From: CAVTWD01 sp963738325
Lineage (GTDB): Bacteria > Actinomycetota > Acidimicrobiia > Acidimicrobiales > Ilumatobacteraceae
Length of the DNA: 64,000 nt
Direction of reading: 5' to 3'
NCBI GenBank assembly: GCA_963738325.1
Contig: CAVTWD010000013.1
Span: forward strand, 248,001-312,000
The translations under genes were made by a program, and so were the position numbers. This document shows, in pieces, positions 7,266 to 14,773 of this stretch; within the stretch, counting starts at the first letter, position 1, and the number at the start of each line of letters is the position of its first letter. The notes below the pieces were generated by a model that was not told the DNA's origin, ran no database searches, and saw only the letters and a program-made list of their open reading frames with translations.

Positions 7266-9223
7266 ATGGCCTTCCGGTACCTCTGGTCGCCGCTCCGCCT
7301 CGGGCCGGTCACCGTCCGCAACCGCATCGTCTTCAGCGCGCACCTCACCAACTACGCGACCCAGGACGGCCAGCCCAGCGAGCAACATGCGGCCTACTAC
7401 GAAGCGAGAGCGGCGGGAGGTGCCGGCCTCATCATCACCGAGGAGCACTCGACCCATCCGACCGATTGGCCCTACGAGAAGTTGATCCACGGGTTCCACC
7501 GCGACGTCATCCCGGGCTACCGGCGGATCACCGAGGCCGTCCATCGTCACCGCGTGCCGATCTTCGCCCAGATCAACCACAACGGGGGCCAGGCGTCCTC
7601 GCATGTACACCCGCCGGCCGGTGTGGGCGCCGTCGCCCGTCGCCGACCCGCTCTTTCGTGAGGTGCCGAAGGCGGTCGACCTGGACGAGATCGGCGAGAT
7701 CATCGCCGGCTATGCCCTCGTTGCCGGAACACTGCGCGGAAGGGGGGTTCGACGGCATCGAGCTGCAGTGCTCCCACTCCTCGTCGTCCGCGGCTTCCTT
7801 TCGCCAGCCACCAACCGCCGCACCGACGCTTACGGGGGCACCCTCGAGAACCGGGCTCGCCTCCTGCTCGAGATCGTTGCCGCCGTACGCCGGACGATCG
7901 GTACATCCCTCGCCCTCGGCGTCCGTCTCTGCGGCGACGAGCTGATCGAGGGAGGCACCACGATCGACGATGCCGTCGAGGTGGCCCGGATGGTCGAAGA
8001 GACGGGTCACGTCGACTACATCAACACCTCGATCGGGGTGGCGACGGCGTGCCTCTTCATGATCGAGGCGAGGATGCACGTTCCGCCCGGAGTACGCGAT
8101 GTTCATCCCATCCGCGATTCGCAAGGCGGTCGAACTGCCCGTCGTCGGCGTGGGCCGATTCAAGGACCCGCTGCAGGCCGAGCGGGCACTGGCCGAGGGC
8201 CACTGCGACCTAGTCGGCGTGGTCCGAGGCCAGATCGCCGACGCCGACTTCGCGGCCAAGGCCCGGGCCGGTGCGCCCGAAGAGATCCGGCTGTGCCTCT
8301 CGTGCAACCAAGAATGCGTCGGCCGGATGGGCCTCAACCGCTGGCTCGGTTGCATCGAGAACCCGCGTACGGGACGAGAGCTGTGCGGCATCGGTGCCGT
8401 CCGGCGACGCGCCGAAGCCCAAGGACGTCATGGTGGTGGGCGCAGGGCCGGCTGGCTTGCAGGCGGCCATCGCCGCCGCCCGCAACGGCGACCGGGTGGT
8501 CGTCTACGAGGAGCAATCCCACCCCGGTGGCCAGGTTCGTTTCGCGGCGACGGTGCCCAGCCGAGCCGAGTTCGGTGACCTCGTGCGCAACCAGTTGGCC
8601 GAATGCCGCCGGCTGGGAGTGCAGATCGAGTACGACAGTGCGGTGTGGCCGGCGTTTCGTCGAGGAGCGCCAGCCCGACCAGGTCATCGTCGCCACCGGA
8701 GCCGAGGCCAGCCGTCCCTGGTGGACGGCGCAGGAGAGCCACCAACGTAGTAGACGTGAGAGATGTCCTCGGCGGTGACGCGGAGCCCCTTCGGGACGGT
8801 CGTCGTCGTCGACGAGCTCGGGTTCCACCAGGCCACCAGCGTCGCCGAGCTGCTCGCTGACCGTGGATGCCGGGTCGAGATCGTCACCAACGGGATGGTC
8901 GTCGCTCAGGATCTCGGGATCACCCTCGACATGGAGAACTGGTGGATCCGCGCCAGCGCCAAGGGCATCGTCCAGATCGACCGATCTCGTGCCCATGGGG
9001 TTCGATGGTCAGACGCTTCAGCTCCTGCACCACCCGACCGGCGAGATGCAGGCTCGCTGCCCGGACTGGGTGGTGCTGTGCATCCCGGCGGCACCAGTGG
9101 AGTGGTTGTACTTCGCGTCTGAAGGAGAAGGGTGTGCGCGTGGAACGGATCGGCGACTGCGTCGCCCCGCGCCGCGCCCACGCGGCCGTGATCGAGGGCG
9201 AGCGGGTAGGAGCGGCAGTGTGA
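7266..9223 (+). CDS. Mycofactocin-associated FadH/OYE family oxidoreductase (copy 2, frameshifted)
   Basis: Paralogue of the preceding gene, of similar length when reconstructed. Homology continues across several reading frames: FRYLWSPLRLGPVTVRNRIV (7266-7600), MYTRRPVWAPSPVADPLFRE (7603-7725), EHCAEGGFDGIELQCSHSS (to about 7785), RGFLSPATNRRTDAYGG (to about 8085), FIPSAIRKAVELPVVGVGRF with the Fe-S motif CLSCNQECVGRMGLNRWLGC (to about 8390), the FAD motif VVGAGPAGLQAAIAAARNGD (to about 8650), then QVIVATGAEASRPWW and, after more shifts, GCRVEIVTNGMVVAQDLGIT and RVERIGDCVAPRRAHAAV to the TGA at 9221. At least seven 1-2 nt indels are needed. Every domain of the family is present with no missing block, so sequence error is more likely than decay. 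The stop overlaps the ETF-alpha start. Confidence 0.82.
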
Positions 9224-10155
9224 TCGCGGTCGTGCCGGTTCGAGACGGCGCCCTGCCTGCCGGCGGTGACGAGGCGGTCGCGGAATGCGGCGGGCGCGTC
9301 TGCCTCTTCGGCAGCGGGACGGCGGTCGCGGCCAAGGCGCTCGACGGCCTGGCGATCGAGATCCGCTTGCGTGAAACGGTCGGCTTCGCCCCCGGGGCGT
9401 GGGCCTGCGAGCTGGCCTCGGTCGTCGCCGGCGATTCGCCGGTCGTGCTGCCGGCCTCTCCCGACGGCCGGGACCTCGCCCCCCGCGTGGCCGCGCTGCT
9501 CGCCTGGCCGCTCCTGGCCGGCGCCATGCAGGTGAGCACGGAGGGTGCCGCGCTCGTTCGCTGGGGTGGGCTCGTCATCGAAGAGGTCCGGGCGCGCGGC
9601 CCGTTCGTCGCCACGCTCCAGCCTGGGGTCCGGGGCGTCGACCGAGTCGTCGGCCCTCCCCCTACCCTGATCGATCTCGAGCCCATGCTCCGGCGAATCG
9701 CCGGCGAATCGCCGGAGCATGCCCACGAGAACGGTCCGCCTCGGGACGTGGAGGTCCTCGAGACGTTGCCCCCGGACGTGTCCACCATGGACCTGGCCGA
9801 AGCACCTCGCATCGTCGCCGGCGGTGCCGGACTCGATGGACCGGAGCGATTCGACCAGCTCCAGCGGCTGGCCGGCGCCCTCAACGCCGCAGTTGGGGCC
9901 AGCCGCGTCGTGACCGACCGGCATTGGATCTCCCACGCCCGCCAGATCGGCACGACCGGCGTGGTGGTCGCGCCCCGCCTCTATGTGGCATTCGGGATCA
10001 GTGGCGCGGTCCAGCACACCAGCGGCCTCGGCCACCCCGACCACATCGTCAGCGTGAACACCGATCCCCACTGTCCGATGATGCAGCTCGCCGACCTCGC
10101 CATCGTGGCGGACGCCAACGCCGTGCTCGACCACCTGCTCGCCCACCTCGCGTGA
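9220..10155 (+). CDS. Mycofactocin-associated electron transfer flavoprotein alpha subunit
   Basis: A 311-residue ETF-alpha/FixB-like protein. The C-terminal FAD domain is clear: the segment LYVAFGISGAVQHTSGL followed by VSVNTDPHCPMMQLADLAIV and a final helix VLDHLLAHL are the ETF-alpha signature. The N-terminal half is divergent. With the beta-like subunit at 11756 it should form a heterodimer that takes electrons from dehydrogenases and passes them to the quinone reductase encoded next door. The GTG start overlaps the preceding stop by 4 bases and its own stop overlaps the fixC-like start by 4 bases, so these genes are translationally coupled. Two palindromic repeat elements lie inside the reading frame, at 9428 (AGDSP) and 9684 (LRRIAGESPEHAHE); the latter falls between domains and looks like an in-frame insertion. 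Confidence 0.85.
   Translation: MIAVVPVRDGALPAGGDEAVAECGGRVCLFGSGTAVAAKALDGLAIEIRLRETVGFAPGAWACELASVVAGDSPVVLPASPDGRDLAPRVAALLAWPLLAGAMQVSTEGAALVRWGGLVIEEVRARGPFVATLQPGVRGVDRVVGPPPTLIDLEPMLRRIAGESPEHAHENGPPRDVEVLETLPPDVSTMDLAEAPRIVAGGAGLDGPERFDQLQRLAGALNAAVGASRVVTDRHWISHARQIGTTGVVVAPRLYVAFGISGAVQHTSGLGHPDHIVSVNTDPHCPMMQLADLAIVADANAVLDHLLAHLA
9428..9442. repeat. Half-unit palindromic repeat inside ETF-alpha gene
   Basis: CCGGCGATTCGCCGG is a palindrome with 7-bp arms and one central base. It is a single copy of the 11-bp GGCGATTCGCC unit used in doubled form elsewhere. It encodes AGDSP within the divergent N-terminal half of the ETF-alpha protein. Confidence 0.55.
9684..9721. repeat. Palindromic repeat inside ETF-alpha gene
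   Basis: Doubled GGCGAATCGCC core with perfectly paired 13-bp arms (CATGCTCCGGCGA with TCGCCGGAGCATG). The flanking bases differ from the other copies but remain complementary to each other. It is translated as part of the linker between the two ETF-alpha domains. Confidence 0.85.
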
Positions 10156-11459
10156 CCGTGCCCGAGCTCGAAGCTCTCGTCGTCGGGGCTGGTCCGGCAG
10201 GTTCGGCGGCCGCCCTCACGTTGGCCAGGGCCGGCCGCCGCGTCCTCCTCCTGGAACGAGGGCCGTTCCCGGGCTCCAAGAACATGTTCGGCGGCGTCGT
10301 CTACCCACGCGTCCTCGACCAGCTCGTCCCGGAATGGTGGGAGGAGGCTCCCGTCCAACGCTGGATCGTGCGACGCGTCACGATGCTCCTGACCGACCAC
10401 CAGGCCGTCACCGTCGACTTCCGAACCACCGACTGGGCCCGCCCGCCCTACAACGGGGCCACCGCCTACCGACCCGACTTCGATGCCTGGCTGGCCGGCA
10501 AGGCCGAGGCCGAAGGCGCCCAACTCCTGACATCGACGACGGCGACCGGCCTCGTCCGGGGGAGACAGGGCCAGGTCGTCGGCGTGACGACCGATCGCCC
10601 AGACGGCGAGATCCGCGCTCCGATCGTCATCGCCTGCGACGGTGTCAACTCCTTCCTCGCCAAGGAGGCCGGGCTCTACGGACCCGTCGACCCGGCCCAC
10701 TACACCCTCGGCGTCAAGGAGACGATCGCCCTCCCGAAGGAGGTCATCGACGAGCGCTTCGGGCTCCGGGATCGGGAGGGTGCGGACTTCGAGATCTTGG
10801 GCGGCACGAGCGGCGTCCCTGGTGGCGGTTTCCTCTACACCAACCTCGACACCGTCGCCGTCGGGGCCGTGCTGAAGGTGACGGCGCTCTCGACCAGCGG
10901 TGTCCGACCGGAGGAAGTGGTGGGCGGGCTCAAGGCCCATCCGGCGATCGCGCCGCTCGTCGAGGGGGGCGAGTTGAAGGAGTACAGCGCCCATCTCATC
11001 CCCGAGGCGGGCTACCGGATGATCCCGCGGCTCGCGGGAGGAGGGATCCTGGTCGCTGGCGACGCCGCCGCCCTCTGCTTGGCCGCAGGGGTCTGGCTCG
11101 AGGGAGTGAACTTTGCCATCGGCTCTGGCATCGAAGCCGCCCGCGCCGCGGACGCCGCGCTGCGGCGCGGCGACGTCAGCGCTCCCGGGCTGGCTGGATA
11201 TCGCCGTCGTCTGGAAGCGAGCTTCGTGCTAGCCGACCATTACAAGCTCCGGCGGGTGCCCTCCCTCGTGTTGTCCGATCGTGTCCAGCACGAGTATCCG
11301 GCCTTCGTCTGCAACGTCGTGCAGCGGATGTTCCACGTCGACAACCCCGCCCCGAAGCCCGGGCTGACCCGAGTCCTGCTTGCGGAGCTCCGCCGCGCCG
11401 GCCTGCGAGCTCGGGACCTCGTCCGGGATGGCTGGACGGCGACGAGGAGCTTCGGATGA
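10152..11459 (+). CDS. FixC-like electron transfer flavoprotein-quinone oxidoreductase
   Basis: A 435-residue FAD-dependent oxidoreductase of the FixC/ETF-QO type. It begins with the dinucleotide motif VVGAGPAGSAAALTLARAGR, has the FixC-like segment GSKNMFGGVVYPRVLDQL shortly after, and the second FAD motif GGGILVAGDAAALC followed by EGVNFAIGSGIEAARAA. Such proteins accept electrons from ETF and, with a ferredoxin-like partner, reduce the quinone pool at the membrane. The partner FixX-like gene follows with a 4-bp overlap, and ETF-alpha precedes with a 4-bp overlap. Embedding in an mft locus suggests it returns electrons from mycofactocin-dependent alcohol oxidation to respiration; that link is inference. 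Length is normal and the frame is intact. Confidence 0.9.
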   Translation: MTVPELEALVVGAGPAGSAAALTLARAGRRVLLLERGPFPGSKNMFGGVVYPRVLDQLVPEWWEEAPVQRWIVRRVTMLLTDHQAVTVDFRTTDWARPPYNGATAYRPDFDAWLAGKAEAEGAQLLTSTTATGLVRGRQGQVVGVTTDRPDGEIRAPIVIACDGVNSFLAKEAGLYGPVDPAHYTLGVKETIALPKEVIDERFGLRDREGADFEILGGTSGVPGGGFLYTNLDTVAVGAVLKVTALSTSGVRPEEVVGGLKAHPAIAPLVEGGELKEYSAHLIPEAGYRMIPRLAGGGILVAGDAAALCLAAGVWLEGVNFAIGSGIEAARAADAALRRGDVSAPGLAGYRRRLEASFVLADHYKLRRVPSLVLSDRVQHEYPAFVCNVVQRMFHVDNPAPKPGLTRVLLAELRRAGLRARDLVRDGWTATRSFG

Positions 11460-11752
11460 CGGCGCCATGGGGCTCGGTGAGCTTCGAGGAGCGCATGGCA
11501 TCGGTCGACTTCCGAGTTGCCCCCGACGCCCACATCGTCGTCGACGGGGACCGATGCCGTGGCTGCTCGACACGCGCCTGCGTCGACGCCTGTCCGGCCG
11601 ATCTGTTCGTGCCGACGAGCGACGGCGGCGTCTTGTTCAACTACGAGCAGTGCTTCGAATGCGGCACGTGCTACCTCGTCTGCAACGTGGAGGGTGCCAT
11701 CACCTGGCGGTACCCGGAGGGCGGCTACGGAGTCGTCTTCCGCCGGACCTGA
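11456..11752 (+). CDS. FixX-like ferredoxin
   Basis: A 98-residue ferredoxin-like protein with two cysteine sets that can each hold a [4Fe-4S] cluster: Cys34, 37, 42, 46 (CRGCSTRACVDACP) and Cys66, 69, 72, 76 (CFECGTCYLVC). The tail ITWRYPEGGYGVVFR is typical of the FixX family, where the protein pairs with FixC to form a two-part ETF-quinone oxidoreductase. It overlaps the fixC-like gene by 4 bases and is followed 3 bases later by the ETF-beta-like gene, so stoichiometric expression is expected. Confidence 0.92.
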   Translation: MTAPWGSVSFEERMASVDFRVAPDAHIVVDGDRCRGCSTRACVDACPADLFVPTSDGGVLFNYEQCFECGTCYLVCNVEGAITWRYPEGGYGVVFRRT

Positions 11753-11755
11753 CTC

Positions 11756-12604
11756 ATGCGCATCGGCGTCTGCCTCAAGCTGGTCGACCGCAGGCCGGAG
11801 ATCGACCCGCTGAGCGGGGAGGTCCACCCGGATCCCCGATCTTCGGGTCCGTCCGATGCCGACGCCGCCGCACTCGAGTGGGCGTTACGGGCCGCTGAGG
11901 TATGGGACGGAGACGTGCTGGTCGCCACCGTGGGCGCGCCTCCGGCCGACGGCATGTTGCGCGGTGCCCTTGCGCTCGGCGCTCGCCGCGCTGTGCGGAT
12001 CGAGCTGTCGGACGCCCCGAGTGAGATCGTCGCCGCCGTGTTGGCGCACGCGCTCGTGGACCGCGACGTGATCTGGTGCGGTGACTATTCGCTCGACCGG
12101 GGGAGCGGCTCCGTGCCTGCCTTCCTCGCCGCCCGCCTCGGTGCGGCACAGGCGCTCGGGCTGGTGGCGATACATCTCGGGGAGCCGGGCGTGATCAGCG
12201 TGCTGCGGCGGCTCGATGGTGGTCGCAGAGAGCGGCTCCGGGCCGTCGCTCCTGCCGTCCTCTCCGTCGAGGGCGGCACGGCCCGCCTTCGGCGCGCCAG
12301 CCCGGCCGCGTCGCTGGCGACTCAAAGCGCGGTGGTCGAGGTCCGACCGGGGCCGCCCGGCGAACCGCATGCTCCGCTCGCCACGCGCCCATTCCGCCCC
12401 CGCGCCCACACCTTGCCGGCACCGAGCGGGACGACTCGCGAACGGATCCTGGCGCTCACGCACGCCCTCGGTGTTCCGGCCGCGACCGCCCCCTTGGCGC
12501 TGTCGCCACCCGACGCTGCCGACCGCATCCTCGATGCGCTCTGCGCTTGGGGCTACAGGGCGCGAGACGACCACCGTGACCCGCCGCCAGCTGATCGGCG
12601 CTGA
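11756..12604 (+). CDS. Mycofactocin-associated electron transfer flavoprotein beta subunit
   Basis: A 282-residue ETF-beta/FixA-like protein. It opens with MRIGVCLKLVDRRPEIDPLSG, has the family's SDADAAALEWALR segment and the AMP-site-like region DVIWCGDYSLDRGSGSVPAF, followed by LAARLGAAQALG. The C-terminal 60 residues are less conserved and Pro/Ala-rich. It should dimerise with the ETF-alpha-like protein at 9220. Three bases separate it from the fixX-like stop and three from the mftE start. The order alpha, FixC, FixX, beta differs from the usual fixABCX order. The frame is intact. Confidence 0.85.
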   Translation: MRIGVCLKLVDRRPEIDPLSGEVHPDPRSSGPSDADAAALEWALRAAEVWDGDVLVATVGAPPADGMLRGALALGARRAVRIELSDAPSEIVAAVLAHALVDRDVIWCGDYSLDRGSGSVPAFLAARLGAAQALGLVAIHLGEPGVISVLRRLDGGRRERLRAVAPAVLSVEGGTARLRRASPAASLATQSAVVEVRPGPPGEPHAPLATRPFRPRAHTLPAPSGTTRERILALTHALGVPAATAPLALSPPDAADRILDALCAWGYRARDDHRDPPPADRR

Positions 12605-12607
12605 GCC

Positions 12608-13275
12608 GTGAAGCTCGCCGACCTCGCGTGGCCGGACGTCGAGCCGGGCCGTCTCCTGCTGGTCGTGCCTCTCGGTTCGTGCGAGCAGCACGGCCCCCAC
12701 CTCCCGCTGGGCACGGACACCGAGATCGCCATGGCCCTCGCCGATTCGCTGGCGATTCGTCGGGGGGACGTCGTCGTCGCTCCCGGGCTGCCCGTCGGCT
12801 CCAGCGGCGAGCACGCCGGGTTCCCCGGGACGCTCTCCGTCGGGCAGACGGGCCTGGAGCTGCTCGTCGTGGAACTGGTCCGCTCGGCGGAAGAGTTCCG
12901 GGGGTCGTGCTCGTGAACGGGCACGGCGGGAACGTGGAGCCCGTCACGAGGGCGGTGGACACGCTCACCGCCGAAGGCCGTCGTGTGCTCTCGTGGTGGC
13001 CGACGCTTGCCGGGGGCGACGCCCACGCGGGGCGCACCGAGACGTCGTTGATGCTGGCCATTCGCCCGTCTGCGGTGCGATCGGACCTGGCCGTGCCGGG
13101 CGACGTCCGATCGATCACGACGCTAGCCGGCGCGCTCCGTGCCGGGGGGGTGGCCGCGGTGAGCCCCAACGGGGTGTTGGGCGACCCCACAGGAGCGTCA
13201 GCCAGAGAGGGCGAACGCCTCCTCCAGGTGCTCGTCGACGACCTCACCCGCGCGGTCGCATCCTGGGCCGGCTAG
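12608..13275 (+). CDS. mftE: Mycofactocin peptidase MftE, creatininase family (frameshifted)
   Basis: Creatininase-like metallopeptidase that cleaves matured MftA to release the C-terminal Val-Tyr-derived dipeptide. The first part (GTG 12608 to about 12900) carries the metal-site motif GSCEQHGPHLPLGTDTE; the second (about 12900 to TAG 13275) begins VVLVNGHGGNVEPVTRA, a second creatininase hallmark, and ends in LLQVLVDDLTRAVASWAG. The frames differ by one base at a run of five G at about 12898-12903; six G would restore FRGVVLVNGHGG. That points to a homopolymer error rather than a dead gene. A palindromic repeat (DSLAIRRGD) lies within the coding sequence. About 222 residues after correction, near family length. 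Immediately followed by mftF. Confidence 0.9.
12736..12766. repeat. Degenerate palindromic repeat inside mftE
   Basis: Two imperfect tandem copies of the unit in the opposite orientation (CCGATTCGCTGGCGATTCG) with partly pairing flanks. It encodes ADSLAIRRGD in MftE. It appears to be an older, mutated member of the family. Confidence 0.5.
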
Positions 13276-14748
13276 ATGAGCACCGCCCGGCGAATCGCCA
13301 GCGAATCGTCACCGACGGCGACGTCTCGCGACTTGGGTCCCTGGCCCCGGCGATTCGCCGTCGATTCGCCGGCGACACGCCACGCCGACGGGCGGGTTCT
13401 CCTGGGCGGGTCCCCGTTGCGCCTCTTTCGCCTCACGGCGGGCGGTGCCGAGATCCTCGACGCGCTCGAGCGGGGGGAGCCCCTCCCCGCAGGTCCCGCC
13501 GCGGCCCGGCTCGCCGGCCGACTCCTCGACGCCGGCGTCCTCCATCCCCGTCCCACCCGGGGCCCGTTCAGTCCCGACGACGTCACTGTCGTGATCCCGG
13601 TTCGCGACGGGGACCCCTCGCCGACCATCGCCGCCCTTGGCCCGGCCGGGCGGGTCATCGTCGTCGACGACGGCTCCTTGCACCCCCTCTCCGCTCCTGC
13701 CTCCGTCGAGGTCATCAAACGCGACCAGGCGGGCGGACCGGGACTCGCCCGCGAAACCGGCCTAACCAGGGTCATGACCCCCCTTGTGGCGTTCGTCGAC
13801 GCCGACGTGCGCCCGTCCAGGAACTGGCTGGAGCCCCTCCTGGCCCATTTCACCGATCCCCGCGTCGGCCTCGTCGCCCCTCGAGTGACGAGCGAGCTCA
13901 CGAGCGAAACCCCTGACGGAGCCGACGCCCTCCGCCGGTACGAGGCGGCGCGCTCGCCGCTCGATCTCGGGCCGATCGAAGGCCGGATCCGAGCCGGTAC
14001 GCGGATCTCCTACGTCCCGGCGGCGGCCATCGTCGCCCGCACCGCGGCCCTCCGTTCCGTCGGCGGGTTCGACGCGGCCATGCCCGTCGGGGAGGACGTC
14101 GACCTCGTCTGGCGGCTCGACGAGGCCGGCTGGCGGTGCCGGTACGAGCCTTCGGTGACGGTTCACCACGCCCCGAGAGCGACTCTGGCGGCCTGGATCG
14201 GGCAGCGCCGAGCCTACGGACGCAGCGCCGGCCCGCTCGCTCGCCGCCACCCCGGCGCTCTGGCGCCCGTCTCCATGAGTCCCTGGAGCGCGGCGGCGTG
14301 GACGCTCGCCGCCGTCGGCCACCCTGGCGCGGCCGTCGGTCTGACCCTCGGGACGGGCCTCGCGCTCGCCCGTAAGCTCCGCGAGGTCCCGCCGCCGGTG
14401 GCCCTGCGCCTCGCCGGGCTCGGCACGTGGCGGGCGGGGCGCCAGCTCGCCGCCGCGACGACGCGGACGTGGTGGCCCGTCGCCCTGGCCGCCGCCATCG
14501 TGAGCCGGCGGGCACGTCGCGTCGTCCTGGCCGCCGCCCTGGTCCCTGCGCTCGGCGACTGGATCCGCACCCGCCCGTCCCTGAGCGCGCCCCACTACGT
14601 GGCGCTCCGTCTCCTCGACGACACGGCTTATGGGTGGGGTGTGTGGGAGGGCGCCGCCGCAGCCCGCACCATCGCCCCGCTGCTCCCGGATCTCACCTCG
14701 TGGCCGCGAACGAAGCGCCACGAGCGTCGGCCGCCGTCGCCCGGCTGA
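13276..14748 (+). CDS. mftF: Mycofactocin glycosyltransferase MftF
   Basis: A 490-residue membrane-associated family 2 glycosyltransferase that decorates the mycofactocin core with glucose units. An N-terminal domain (VLLGGSPLRLFRLTAGGAEI) precedes the GT-A core: VTVVIPVRDGDPSPTIAAL, VIVVDDGS, the metal-binding VAFVDADVRPS, VGGFDAAMPVGEDVDLVWRL and YEPSVTVHHAPRATL. Hydrophobic segments fill the C-terminal third. The ATG directly follows the mftE TAG. Codons 5-33 contain two palindromic repeat elements in opposite orientation (RRIASESSPTATSRDLG and PRRFAVDSPATRHADG), extending the N-terminus; the true start may be later. Last clear mft gene of the operon. Confidence 0.93.
   Translation: MSTARRIASESSPTATSRDLGPWPRRFAVDSPATRHADGRVLLGGSPLRLFRLTAGGAEILDALERGEPLPAGPAAARLAGRLLDAGVLHPRPTRGPFSPDDVTVVIPVRDGDPSPTIAALGPAGRVIVVDDGSLHPLSAPASVEVIKRDQAGGPGLARETGLTRVMTPLVAFVDADVRPSRNWLEPLLAHFTDPRVGLVAPRVTSELTSETPDGADALRRYEAARSPLDLGPIEGRIRAGTRISYVPAAAIVARTAALRSVGGFDAAMPVGEDVDLVWRLDEAGWRCRYEPSVTVHHAPRATLAAWIGQRRAYGRSAGPLARRHPGALAPVSMSPWSAAAWTLAAVGHPGAAVGLTLGTGLALARKLREVPPPVALRLAGLGTWRAGRQLAAATTRTWWPVALAAAIVSRRARRVVLAAALVPALGDWIRTRPSLSAPHYVALRLLDDTAYGWGVWEGAAAARTIAPLLPDLTSWPRTKRHERRPPSPG
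13287..13313. repeat. Palindromic repeat at mftF start, first copy
   Basis: CGGCGAATCGCCAGCGAATCG plus poorly pairing flanks: a degenerate doubled unit within the first dozen codons of mftF. Confidence 0.6.
13345..13375. repeat. Palindromic repeat at mftF start, second copy
   Basis: Doubled unit in inverted orientation (CGGCGATTCGCCGTCGATTC then GCC) with mostly pairing flanks, about 35 bases after the first copy. The two copies could pair with each other into a longer hairpin near the 5' end of mftF. Confidence 0.65.
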
Positions 14749-14773
14749 GGCGCAACTACCCTCAGCGACCGCC

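Noticed and set aside
7600..9223. Programmed frameshifting in the second OYE gene
   Set aside because: The shifts are many, occur in both directions and lack slippery sites; the same kind of break occurs in unrelated genes of the window.
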